Positions 43,622 to 51,961 of a DNA stretch of 64,000 nt are shown here, in pieces. Position 1 is the stretch's first letter. Each line of letters starts with the position of its first letter. This DNA comes from Streptococcus suis (lineage in GTDB: Bacteria; Bacillota; Bacilli; Lactobacillales; Streptococcaceae). A program made the position numbers and the translations under genes. The stretch covers positions 91,164 to 155,163 of the forward strand of contig NZ_WCJE01000002.1 in NCBI RefSeq assembly GCF_016743335.1. The letters are read 5' to 3'. The notes beneath the pieces are model-generated. The model made no database searches and was not told the origin of the DNA. It was given only the letters and a program-made list of their open reading frames with translations.

Positions 43622-45076
43622 TTACAAACTCTTCAACATATTATCAATATGCTGGATAGATTTTTCACGGCCGAGCAGGTAGATGGTATTTGGCAACTCT
43701 GGTCCGTGCATTTCGCCTGAAACGGCGATACGGATTGGCATGAAGAGGTTTTTGCCCTTGATGCCAGTTTCTTTTTGGACTGCCTTGATTTGTGGGAAGA
43801 TATTATCTGGTTGGAAATCTTCGTCAGTCATGGCTTCCAATTTTTCCTTGAGAGCATTGAGGACCGTTGGGACGGTTTCACCCGCCATGACCTCTTTTTC
43901 TTCGTCCGTCAATTCTGGGAAATCAGAGAAGAAAAGGTCTGTCAACGGAACGATTTCGTCCACAGAAGACATTTGTGGTTTGTAAAGTTCCACCAATTTT
44001 TCTGCCTTGTCTGTCAAGCGACCCGCTTCTTCCAAGAATGGCTTGGCAAGGTTGAAAATGGTCTCCAAATCAGCTTTTTTGATGTACTCATTGCCCATCC
44101 AAGCCAACTTTTTCGGATCAAAGGAAGCTGGTGACTTGCTGAGGCGTTTTTCGTCAAAGAGTTGGATAATCTCGTCTTTGGAGAAGATTTCTTCCTCGCC
44201 ACCCGGTGTCCAACCCAAAAGCGTGATAAAGTTGAAAACAGCTTCTGGCAGGTAGCCTTTTTTGCGGTAATCTTCGATAAAGGCCAGAGTATTGGTGTCA
44301 CGTTTGGACAACTTTTTACCCGTAGCAGAGTTGATAATCAAGGTCATGTGGGCAAATTCTGGTGCTTCCCAACCAAGTGCTTCATAGACCATCAATTGCT
44401 TCGGTGTATTGGCAATGTGATCGTCCCCACGGATAACGTGCGAGATTTCCATGAGATGATCGTCCACCACCACGGCAAAGTTATAGGTTGGATAGCCGTC
44501 ACGTTTCTGGATAACCCAGTCGCCACCGATGTTGCCACCTTCGAACTCGATTTCGCCCTTAACCATGTCATTCCACTTGTAGATACCTGTTTCATTGACG
44601 GCCAATCGAACAGTTGGGACAATGCCAGCCGCCTCACGCTCTGCCATGTAGGCCGCTTTTTCATCTTCAGACATGCCTAGGTATTCATTGATGTAGCGAG
44701 GAGTTTCACCCGCAGCTTCCTGGCGCTCACGCTCCGCTACCAACTCTTCTTCTGTCACGTAAGACTTGTAAGCCTTGCCTGAAGCCAAAAGCTCATCCAC
44801 GTAGGTTTGGTAAATGTCCAAACGTTCAGACTGACGGTATTGCTCATGAGTTTCTGGACTCTCATCCCAGTCAATTCCCAACCAACGCAGGTTTTCAAGC
44901 TGAGAACGCTCACCGTCTTCCACATGGCGTTTGCGGTCTGTGTCTTCGATACGAATAAGGAAAGTACCGCCGTGATGACGGGCAAAAAGATAGTTAAACA
45001 ATGCTGTACGAGCATTTCCGATATGCAACAGTCCCGTTGGACTTGGTGCGTAACGCACACGAATTGGTTTAGTCAT
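43622..45076 (-). CDS. gltX: Glutamyl-tRNA synthetase
   Basis: A 484-residue class I synthetase. The HIGH element is [16 protein letters not shown] near residue 10 and the KMSKS element is [11 protein letters not shown] near 255. Firmicute GltX usually also charges tRNA-Gln for later amidation. ATG 45076 follows AGGAGAG; the ten-residue extension enters a repeat element and is discarded. Length and domains are normal. Confidence 0.97.
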   Translation of the reverse strand: MTKPIRVRYAPSPTGLLHIGNARTALFNYLFARHHGGTFLIRIEDTDRKRHVEDGERSQLENLRWLGIDWDESPETHEQYRQSERLDIYQTYVDELLASGKAYKSYVTEEELVAERERQEAAGETPRYINEYLGMSEDEKAAYMAEREAAGIVPTVRLAVNETGIYKWNDMVKGEIEFEGGNIGGDWVIQKRDGYPTYNFAVVVDDHLMEISHVIRGDDHIANTPKQLMVYEALGWEAPEFAHMTLIINSATGKKLSKRDTNTLAFIEDYRKKGYLPEAVFNFITLLGWTPGGEEEIFSKDEIIQLFDEKRLSKSPASFDPKKLAWMGNEYIKKADLETIFNLAKPFLEEAGRLTDKAEKLVELYKPQMSSVDEIVPLTDLFFSDFPELTDEEKEVMAGETVPTVLNALKEKLEAMTDEDFQPDNIFPQIKAVQKETGIKGKNLFMPIRIAVSGEMHGPELPNTIYLLGREKSIQHIDNMLKSL

Positions 45077-45099
45077 GTTTCTCTCCTGTAAAATTTTCA

Positions 45100-45201
45100 T
45101 ACTCAATGAAAATCGAAATCAGACTAGGCGATGCAGACGAAGATAGAACTGAAGTTCATCAAGTCAAGTCAACGACGTCTGAATTTGATTTTCGAAGAGT
45201 A
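45100..45201. repeat. RUP-like 102-bp miniature element
   Basis: Imperfect terminal inverted repeats TACTCaatGAAAATC (45100-45114) and GATTTTCgaaGAGTA (45187-45201). The ends and the TCAAGTCAACGACGTCTGA segment match the outer ends of the element at 47901-48366. It resembles pneumococcal RUP elements, which are thought to move with IS transposases. It lies just upstream of gltX and may influence its promoter. Confidence 0.8.
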
Positions 45202-45254
45202 GCAATCAAGAACATTATAGCATAGATAAGCATAAGAAGATAGAAAAAATCAGC

Positions 45255-46535
45255 CTAGATAGACTGATTTTGAGGTGTTTTTTGGTTGCGTGCCAGCCAG
45301 TAGAGGACATAAAGGACCAAGAAGCCAGCAGCCGCTAGGAAAAATCCGCTAATCTGATCGACTGTTAGCACCAAGACCAATCCCGAAACCAATAGTCGAG
45401 TAAAGGCTTGACCTAGCATAAAATAGGTTGATACCGCTCCGCCAATGGTCGCCAACTGCTCCTCTGGCATAGAATTGACAAACTTAGCGTTAAACTTAGG
45501 TCCACTAGCTCCAGAACTAATTCCCATTGTAGTAAGGAAGAAGAAAATAATTGGCAGTTGATGTAGTAGCATTCCGACAAACACGCCAAGAAGAGAGAAA
45601 GTGGCTGCCACTTCCAGCGTCACCATGCTGGTCTTTTTGAAGAGGCTAAAGACCAAGGTCGAGCCCAGAATATGTCCAACAAAGAAAATCAAAATGGTCA
45701 GGGCAAGAGTTGTTTCAACATTGAGGAAGACGAGGCTCGGGTCTTCGCTAATCAAGAGGACCAGAATAGGATAGAGAATAGCACCACAAGCATTGATAAT
45801 CGGACTGGTAATCAGGACCAGACGGAACTCGGGAATCTTGCGCAGCTCCACGACCGCTTGCTTGAAAGAAGCCAAAATCCCTGGCCCCTTGGGTCCCTGC
45901 TCGGGCTGGCTCGGCTGCTCTGCTATTTTCAAAGGCTGCTCCGTCAGGAGTTTGCGAAAGGCTGGCGTCAGTAGCTGCATGATGAGAAGGGCTGCCAAAA
46001 AGGTGCCGGCGTTGAAAAAGGCCAGATTTTGATAGGACAGCAGACCAACCAAGATGGCAGAGAGGGCCTGAAAGGCGATGTTGAGGAGGCTGGTCACGGT
46101 TTGGCGAAAGGCTGAGTACTGTTCCCGCTCTTCCTTGGGCGCTACGCGCAATCCCAGAGGTGCATAGAGCCCGTTTTCATAGAAGCCAGCGAAGTCTGCA
46201 AATACATTGAAGCTAGCAGCCACTACGACAATCCAGAGGGCTGGCTCAAAGCCCATGCAGAAACCGAGGATGAGGTAGAGGGCCACACGAAAGAGGAGAG
46301 TCAACTTAATCGTGCTGATTTTGTTGACCGTCTTGTCTGCCAGATAGCCTGTAAAGAGGCCCATAAAGCTAGGGAAGATTTCCGAGAAGGTCACGATTGC
46401 CAGCGCCAGACGGCTGTTGGGCACCAGCAAAACATAATTCATCAGGGCCAGATAATAGACCACATCACCAAAATTGGACAGCATATCCGCAGTCAGTACC
46501 CATAGATAAGTAGCATTTTTCAAAATCTTTTTCAT
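45255..46535 (-). CDS. MFS transporter
   Basis: A 426-residue protein with twelve hydrophobic helices and a cytoplasmic loop near residue 205 (EQPLKIAEQPSQPEQGP). The GxxxD-R/K signature between helices 2 and 3 is GLFTGYLADKTVNK. The closest general type is the MFS drug-efflux or unknown-substrate group of Firmicutes. It has no obvious operon partner. Substrate unknown. Confidence 0.85.
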   Translation of the reverse strand: MKKILKNATYLWVLTADMLSNFGDVVYYLALMNYVLLVPNSRLALAIVTFSEIFPSFMGLFTGYLADKTVNKISTIKLTLLFRVALYLILGFCMGFEPALWIVVVAASFNVFADFAGFYENGLYAPLGLRVAPKEEREQYSAFRQTVTSLLNIAFQALSAILVGLLSYQNLAFFNAGTFLAALLIMQLLTPAFRKLLTEQPLKIAEQPSQPEQGPKGPGILASFKQAVVELRKIPEFRLVLITSPIINACGAILYPILVLLISEDPSLVFLNVETTLALTILIFFVGHILGSTLVFSLFKKTSMVTLEVAATFSLLGVFVGMLLHQLPIIFFFLTTMGISSGASGPKFNAKFVNSMPEEQLATIGGAVSTYFMLGQAFTRLLVSGLVLVLTVDQISGFFLAAAGFLVLYVLYWLARNQKTPQNQSI

Positions 46536-46621
46536 GATAATTCCTTTCTTCTGTACAATTTCCAGAATATTCCGACTTTTTATTCTGCAGAGGAGCCTGG
46601 ATAGACTACTCTCTGTTCACT

Positions 46622-47269
46622 CTAGGTGTAATAGATATTCAGAGTAGAGAAGGCCATATCTCCTGTGATACGCAGCATCTTTTCCCCCATACCAGTTGCA
46701 TAGTTATTGACAGCAGACATGGAACTATCTAGCTCCACGACCGCCTGCCAATTTGTCGGCAGATAAAGATCAACTGACGCGAAGGCCGCATCGATATGAA
46801 ATTCAGCCCTATCTCCCAGAATAATCGCCTGATCAAAGTAAACCATACTAGAGCCAAAGGCCACTTCCACACTATCATGGAGAAAATTATCATCATGAAT
46901 GTAGCGAGTTGAAGAGCCAAAAGCCGTTTCCCGTCCCTTATCGCCAATGACACCTGTACTGGTTATTTGCTTCTTCTTTGGCTTGAACAGCAACTGCAAA
47001 CCTGCACAGGCTAGACCAGCACCCACAATCAAGGTCCAAGTGTCGATATCCACCCAGTCAAAGTGATTGTTAAGAGCGATAAAGAGCCAGGTCCCCAGTA
47101 CAAAACTAAAAATCAGCTGTTTCTTGATGATTGCCTTTATCAGAAAGTAGCCCAGACCCACCAACCAGACCAATTTCCAGAGCGAAATATCCATATCTGG
47201 CAGATAATCTTGAAACAGGACCAAGCCTGCCAAGACCAGCAGAGCAATTCCTAAACCATTTTTTTTCAT
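46622..47269 (-). CDS. LiaF-like membrane protein, LytTR partner
   Basis: A 215-residue protein. Residues 5-90 hold four hydrophobic helices in short spacing. The C-terminal ~100 residues form a beta-rich domain with repeated AFGSS motifs (TAFGSSTRYI, VAFGSSMVYF) and AAFASVDLYLPTNW, like the LiaF/YvqF domain of the cell-wall stress systems. It follows the LytTR gene by four bases, so it is likely its membrane-bound partner or inhibitor, as in LytTR regulatory systems of S. mutans (HdrRM/BrsRM). The pairing of a LiaF-like protein with LytTR is by context. Confidence 0.75.
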   Translation of the reverse strand: MKKNGLGIALLVLAGLVLFQDYLPDMDISLWKLVWLVGLGYFLIKAIIKKQLIFSFVLGTWLFIALNNHFDWVDIDTWTLIVGAGLACAGLQLLFKPKKKQITSTGVIGDKGRETAFGSSTRYIHDDNFLHDSVEVAFGSSMVYFDQAIILGDRAEFHIDAAFASVDLYLPTNWQAVVELDSSMSAVNNYATGMGEKMLRITGDMAFSTLNIYYT

Positions 47270-47273
47270 CTTC

Positions 47274-47720
47274 CTACCTCACTTCTTGTAACTTTTCTTT
47301 TAATAAATGGTAATAATGCCGCGACACATGGACTTCCTTATGGGTTTTGTAAAAGGAAATCCGACTGGTGCCTGAGAAGGACTTATCCAGCGAATAGATC
47401 GCCTTGCTATTGGCAATCGTTGACTTGGAAACCCGACAAAAATAAAACGGCAAGTACTCCTCCAACTCATAAAGTTTCATCTTCACTTCGTAAGCATCGT
47501 CGCCTGTATGAGCAAAAATCTTGGTCCCATCCGTTTCGAAGAAGAGCACCTGACTCAAGGATAGGAAATATTCACTCGTTCCTTTGTAAAAGACAAGTGA
47601 GGGGCGACTTATCTGTTGCAAGGCCTGTTGAATCTGTTCAATTTCCGGTCCCAACTGACTGGTTCGAATAAGAACTTCAACCTGATCCAAGCTATCATCA
47701 AATTCAATCCTAACTTTCAT
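47274..47720 (-). CDS. LytTR-family DNA-binding regulator
   Basis: A 148-residue protein. The C-terminal ~95 residues are a LytTR domain: EVLFFETDGTKIFAHTGD-type opening, then YFCRVSKSTIANSKAIYSL and GTSRISFYKTHKEVHVSRHYY. There is no receiver domain, so it is not a two-component regulator. ATG 47720 follows AGGAGG; the N-terminal extension would overlap the promoter. Two exact direct repeats at 21-bp period lie just upstream of the -35, which suggests self-activation. Confidence 0.88.
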   Translation of the reverse strand: MKVRIEFDDSLDQVEVLIRTSQLGPEIEQIQQALQQISRPSLVFYKGTSEYFLSLSQVLFFETDGTKIFAHTGDDAYEVKMKLYELEEYLPFYFCRVSKSTIANSKAIYSLDKSFSGTSRISFYKTHKEVHVSRHYYHLLKEKLQEVR

Positions 47721-47744
47721 AGCTCCCTCCTTTTTGATAGCTCT

Positions 47745-47815
47745 ATTATACCAGTTCAGCTCCCAATTACAAGGGCATTTCAGTAAGTGGTAAAAAAGGG
47801 TGGGTAAGTGGTAAA
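47745..47815 (-). promoter_or_regulatory. LytTR operon promoter with 21-bp-period direct repeats
   Basis: Extended -10 TGGTATAAT (TATAAT is complement of 47745-47750) and TTGTAA (complement of 47767-47772) at a 16-base spacing. Exact copies of GTAAGTGGTAAA lie at 47783-47794 and 47804-47815, two helical turns apart and just upstream of the -35. This matches the direct-repeat architecture of LytTR operators. Confidence 0.7.
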
Positions 47816-47900
47816 CATTCATCATTAAAAGTCGCTAGAATTCAAGTATCTATTTCTCCATCTTTTCAGAGACAGTTCACCTCTAACAGATTACTTTTTA

Positions 47901-48366
47901 TACTCAATGAAAATCAAAAACAAACTAGCTCCAAAGGTTTGAGGAACCTTTGGAGCTTGGAGATAGAGCGAACGTAGTTCGTTTCTACTTACGCAGATAG
48001 AACCCTGTTACTATTTTGTTTCAAGGTAACAGGCTGGGAGTGGGAAAGAACTCGACCAAGATAAAAAGAGTTCGTCTTCCCACCCCCGCACAGCTCAAAC
48101 TGTCTGGGAGACAGTTTGAGGTTGGAGATGAAGCGAACTCTGTTCGCATCAGTCGTAATGGCCAGATTTGAAGTGCAAAACACGAATTGCTGAGATTTGC
48201 TTCGCAAATCCTATCTCCAACCTTTAACAGTCCACTGGACTGTTAAACCCAATCAACCACTGCGCTGAGATGTTTCCACGAACTCTGAGTAGTGGTCCTG
48301 GGCTTTTTGCCCAGCCCCACTCATCAAATCAAGTCAACAACATCTGATTTTGATTTTCGAAGAGTA
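47901..48366. repeat. Long intergenic repeat copy 2, nested in a RUP-like element
   Basis: The ends TACTCAATGAAAATC (47901-47915) and GATTTTCGAAGAGTA (48352-48366), with adjoining bases, match the 102-bp element at 45100. The core 48036-48320 matches the repeat at 20399-20795. So the long repeat appears to have been inserted into a RUP-like element. Its right end forms the last codons of srtD. Confidence 0.85.
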
Positions 48367-49184
48367 TTAGTCAATAAGGTGACAAAACGATAAAGAATAT
48401 AGCATAATAAGAGCCAGCCAAATATCGTTATATAAAAGACGAAGCTGAATGAGTGTTGTTGGTACTGCTTCATTTCTTCTTGACTTGTCTGTTTTGATTG
48501 AGCATCTCCCTCAGCTACATCCGGCTGACGATAGGCGTTAACCAACAAGCGATAGTCAAAAGGAGGAACTAACGGATCACACGTCAACAGCGTTAACATA
48601 TCTTGATTTTCAACAGGCAATAATTTTTGCCAATCGGTCGCCTTTATCACTTCTGTATTTTTAACCAAATATGTCAGTGTTGTCCCACCGATTTCAATAA
48701 AAATCTTATCTCCTTCTTTTAGCTCCGTTAAACGGAAAAAACGAAGATCTGTATACCAACTACGATGACCTGCAATGACACTTCGGTGCCCCATACCACC
48801 AACAGGTAAATCTGTTCCAATAATAGAAGCCACCCCATCATTTAAATGCTGGCTAGTCGCTCCGATATAAATTGGCTGGCGAATTTCAATACTTGGAATG
48901 CTTAGATAACCAATCACACCGTCTTCCAAATTAGGAACAACAACAGAATGACTATCCGAACTATTCTTTTCTGCAAAAGGGTCAATTGTTGGGATATCTC
49001 CGCTATTGATTTGTTCTTCATAAGTATCAATTGCCGCTTTTTGCTCTGCTGAGAATGATGTTGAACGACTTTGGTAGGACTGATAGTGTCGATAAGTTTG
49101 AAACTCATGCACAGACATATTTGTCAGTAAGATTAATGGCATTAATAAACCAATCAGCATGAGAATGTAGCCTATTTTTTTCAT
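48324..49184 (-). CDS. srtD: Class C (pilin) sortase
   Basis: A 286-residue sortase. The N-terminal helix spans residues ~5-25; the lid has DPFAEK near 65; the catalytic His lies in VIAGHRSWYT near 140; the catalytic Cys in TLLTCDPL near 200 with Arg in YRLLVNAYR. A C-terminal helix (residues ~248-270) anchors it. The lid DPF differs from the DPY of the other two. The last 13 codons and the stop come from the mobile repeat. It overlaps srtC by ATGA. Confidence 0.9.
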   Translation of the reverse strand: MKKIGYILMLIGLLMPLILLTNMSVHEFQTYRHYQSYQSRSTSFSAEQKAAIDTYEEQINSGDIPTIDPFAEKNSSDSHSVVVPNLEDGVIGYLSIPSIEIRQPIYIGATSQHLNDGVASIIGTDLPVGGMGHRSVIAGHRSWYTDLRFFRLTELKEGDKIFIEIGGTTLTYLVKNTEVIKATDWQKLLPVENQDMLTLLTCDPLVPPFDYRLLVNAYRQPDVAEGDAQSKQTSQEEMKQYQQHSFSFVFYITIFGWLLLCYILYRFVTLLTNTLRKSKSDVVDLI

Positions 49185-50044
49185 GTTCCTCCTCTCACCT
49201 TCTGCTGCTTTCTCTTACGTCGAAGGTACAAAACCCCAAAAATCAACAGCATCAGCAGGAAAGCAACTAAATAGGAAAGACTCAACATATCTAAAAAGAA
49301 TATCGGCTTTTGCTTAGCTGCAACTTTCGGCTCATAAGGAACACGATGCCCACGCACTAATAAACGATGGCTGTTAATCATATACGGAGTACAGGTCAAT
49401 AAGGTCGCGTAATCTTCTCCGGATTGAACCATGACCGGGTCGAAGTCACTCGGTTCAACAATCAAAATCTGATCCACCTCATAGGCTAAGGTTTCTGCTA
49501 TATTGTGGATATAGAATTGATCACCAATTTTTAAGCGATCGAGATTGGTAAACAAGGAGGCATTCGGTAAACCACGATGGGCTGAAATGACTGTATGAGT
49601 ACTTTCTCCCCCAACCGGCAATGACGACCCCTCTAAATGTCCAGCTCCTTTTTGTAATACATCTTCGGTTGTCCCAGCATAAATGGGAATCTGCTCATTT
49701 ATTTTTGGGATTTCCACAAAACCAATTTTTTCCTTCACCTCAAGCATGCGTGCATATTCTGCAATCCCAGCCTTTTCCTCTTCTGAGTATGGATCTTGCA
49801 TTTTGCTTGGATCCAAGGTCTGATTATACGCCCGCGCCTTCTCTAATCGCTTGGAAACTTCTTCGCTCGGGAGCTGTTGTGCTTGCTCATAAAAAGATTC
49901 TACTTCACGGTCTGACTCATATCGATAATAAAATTGAGAAATCAACGGATATACCGTAATAAGCAAACCAAAGACAAATATCAGTTTTAAAAGTATGGAT
50001 TGTTTGGACAATCCTTTTTTATGCTGTATACGCTTCTTCACCAC
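49181..50044 (-). CDS. srtC: Class C (pilin) sortase
   Basis: A 287-residue sortase with N-terminal and C-terminal membrane helices. The lid is KMQDPYSEEE near residue 80, catalytic His in VISAHRGLPN near 155, Cys in TLLTCTPYMI near 216, Arg in HRLLVRGHR. Class C sortases link pilins through Lys of the pilin motif. The GTG start overlaps the end of srtB by 26 bases. It closely resembles srtB, so the pair arose by duplication. Confidence 0.92.
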   Translation of the reverse strand: MVKKRIQHKKGLSKQSILLKLIFVFGLLITVYPLISQFYYRYESDREVESFYEQAQQLPSEEVSKRLEKARAYNQTLDPSKMQDPYSEEEKAGIAEYARMLEVKEKIGFVEIPKINEQIPIYAGTTEDVLQKGAGHLEGSSLPVGGESTHTVISAHRGLPNASLFTNLDRLKIGDQFYIHNIAETLAYEVDQILIVEPSDFDPVMVQSGEDYATLLTCTPYMINSHRLLVRGHRVPYEPKVAAKQKPIFFLDMLSLSYLVAFLLMLLIFGVLYLRRKRKQQKVRGGT

Positions 50045-50933
50045 TCTTCACCTGTTTCTTCTTTTTCCGCCTTTTTGTAAATAGGAAAATTAATAAAATG
50101 ATAATCAACATTCCTAATGCATACAAAAGATAGCGAATAAGAATACGCATTTCAGCATTTTCAACTGTTTTACGATAATCTTCAGCAACATAAGGAACAC
50201 GATGCCCACGCACTAATAAACGATGCGTGTTTACCATATAAGGTGTACAAGTTAATAACGTTGCATAATCCTGTCCAGGCTTTACCAAAAGCTCTTCAAA
50301 CTGTGTCGGTTCCACAACTAAAATCTGATCCACCTCATAGGCCAAGGTTTCTGAAATATTGTGGATATAAAAAGTATCCCCAATCTCAACCTTGGTCAAA
50401 TCTGTGAACAAACGCGCCTTTGGCAAACCGGTATGAGCTGTCAAGACTGTATGGGTATCACTTCCCCCGACCGGCAAAGATGTCCCTTCCAGATGCCCAA
50501 CTCCCTTTTGCAAAACTGACTCGGCTGTTCCAGCATAAATCGGAATCTTGGCATCAATTTTAGGAATTTCAACATAGCCCATTTTCTCATGCAATTCCAA
50601 CATCCTCGCATACTCTGCCCGCCCAGCTTCGTGACGTGACTTAGTATAAGGATCTTCAGCAATGATATTGTTTAAACTCTCGTTGAAAGCATGAGCTAAA
50701 TCAATTCGCTCTTGAACCTCTTTAGGTGTTAAATTCTTCTTCTCCTGATCGAAAGACTCTGTCAACTGACCAGCTTCATAGCGATAATAAAAATTTGATA
50801 CATGAGGATAGAGTAAAATCCCCATCCCAATCAGAAAAACCAAGTAAAAAGGAAGGTTACTCTTCTTTTTTTTCTTTTTAGTTTTACCTGATTTCTTTTG
50901 GTTTACAACCTGATTTTCTTTTTTCTTCATCAT
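50019..50933 (-). CDS. srtB: Class C (pilin) sortase
   Basis: A 304-residue sortase. A Lys-rich N-terminus precedes the helix near residues 28-45. The lid is AEDPYTKSRH near 95, catalytic His in LTAHTGLPK near 168, Cys in TLLTCTPYMV near 231, Arg in HRLLVRGHR. A C-terminal helix and basic tail follow. It has its own promoter (TATAAT at 50989-50994, complement) after a terminator, so the sortase genes are transcribed partly apart from the pilins. Named after the S. suis cluster by layout. Confidence 0.92.
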   Translation of the reverse strand: MMKKKENQVVNQKKSGKTKKKKKKSNLPFYLVFLIGMGILLYPHVSNFYYRYEAGQLTESFDQEKKNLTPKEVQERIDLAHAFNESLNNIIAEDPYTKSRHEAGRAEYARMLELHEKMGYVEIPKIDAKIPIYAGTAESVLQKGVGHLEGTSLPVGGSDTHTVLTAHTGLPKARLFTDLTKVEIGDTFYIHNISETLAYEVDQILVVEPTQFEELLVKPGQDYATLLTCTPYMVNTHRLLVRGHRVPYVAEDYRKTVENAEMRILIRYLLYALGMLIIILLIFLFTKRRKKKKQVKSGEEAYTA

Positions 50934-50979
50934 TTTTCCATTATATTCTATAGTATTGCAGAGTTGAACATTTCTCCAA

Positions 50980-51000
50980 ATATCCTCTATTATACCACAA
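50980..51000 (-). promoter_or_regulatory. Promoter for srtB-srtC-srtD
   Basis: The extended -10 TGTGGTATAAT (TATAAT is complement of 50989-50994) lies 56 bases upstream of srtB; no strong -35 is seen. It is downstream of the terminator at 51017-51059. Confidence 0.55.
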
Positions 51001-51016
51001 TCCGATTCTCAAACAG

Positions 51017-51059
51017 AAAAATCCCATCGCCACAGATTCAACCTGACAATGAGATTTTT
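51017..51059 (-). terminator. Terminator between the basal pilin and srtB
   Basis: Arms AAAAATCCCAT and ATGAGATTTTT (one mismatch) with a partially paired interior. It follows the small pilin gene and lowers read-through into the sortases. It is imperfect and may be leaky. Confidence 0.7.
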
Positions 51060-51083
51060 CCTTTATTCGTAGTCTGTCAAACA

Positions 51084-51938
51084 TTATCGTTTCGTATAGG
51101 TTACCAAACGATAGCCTAGCAAGAAGAGAATAATGCCTAGCGATAAAACCGCTATGACCACCGCATTCCCTGTATATGGGATTTCAATACCGGGAGGTGT
51201 GACGGGTTTGTTCTTGATTTTAACAATTTCAGACACATGTGAATCCGAAGTAATTTCAAAAGGAATCGTATCTTGGGCTAGAATATAGCCTGCAGGAGCC
51301 TTGACCTCTTTCAGATAATAAGTACCATAGGGAAGAGGTCCTACAACAAACTGACCGTTTGCTCCAGAAGTAACATGATAGGGAAAGCCGTCGACTATCA
51401 CTTCCTTCAATTCTCCGTTCACTTCCTCAAGAACTACAAACTCTGCACCAGATAAGGGGGCAGTACTTGTAGATACCTTTAGAAATGGCTTACTTCCTTT
51501 TTCTTTGCTAGGCCTTCTTACCTTAGCCTCAATCCGCGCAACACTGCCGTCAACTTTCATCAAGAATGGGACAACCTCGAGACTCGTAAGAGTTCCCACT
51601 TGTCGGACATAATACCAACCTTTCGTCAAGCCCTGAAAAGTGGCCTGACCTTCTGAAGTAAGGACTTGCGAGGAAATCGGCTCTCCGTAGAGTTGGTTCA
51701 ACTCGGACCGACTTTTTTGATATAAAGTATCTGCCAACCGTTCAGAAGAGGCTGGCTCTTCTGCAGCGATATACCAAGCCTCCAAGCCTGTCGAAACTTG
51801 ACTGGCATCTATTCCATCAGGAAGCGGAATATGAACCTGAACATCAAAGGAATCTTGTGCTTGAAGTGAAAGCGAGGGCAGTGACAATACACAAATAATA
51901 GCTATGAAACAACATACTAGCTGTCTGATTCGTCTCAT
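51084..51938 (-). CDS. Small LPXTG-type pilin, likely basal subunit
   Basis: A 284-residue protein with a signal peptide (to about residue 28), two beta domains, and a SpaA/Cna_B-like module with GTYYLKEVKAPAGY near 225 (an E-box). A Pro-rich tail (PVTPPGIE) leads to IPYTGN near 253, a hydrophobic helix and KR tail. Basal pilins are often small with Pro-rich tails and end the fibre at the wall. It follows the major pilin by 23 bases. Confidence 0.85.
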   Translation of the reverse strand: MRRIRQLVCCFIAIICVLSLPSLSLQAQDSFDVQVHIPLPDGIDASQVSTGLEAWYIAAEEPASSERLADTLYQKSRSELNQLYGEPISSQVLTSEGQATFQGLTKGWYYVRQVGTLTSLEVVPFLMKVDGSVARIEAKVRRPSKEKGSKPFLKVSTSTAPLSGAEFVVLEEVNGELKEVIVDGFPYHVTSGANGQFVVGPLPYGTYYLKEVKAPAGYILAQDTIPFEITSDSHVSEIVKIKNKPVTPPGIEIPYTGNAVVIAVLSLGIILFLLGYRLVTYTKR

Positions 51939-51961
51939 CTGTCCCTCCTTTTCAACGGATA

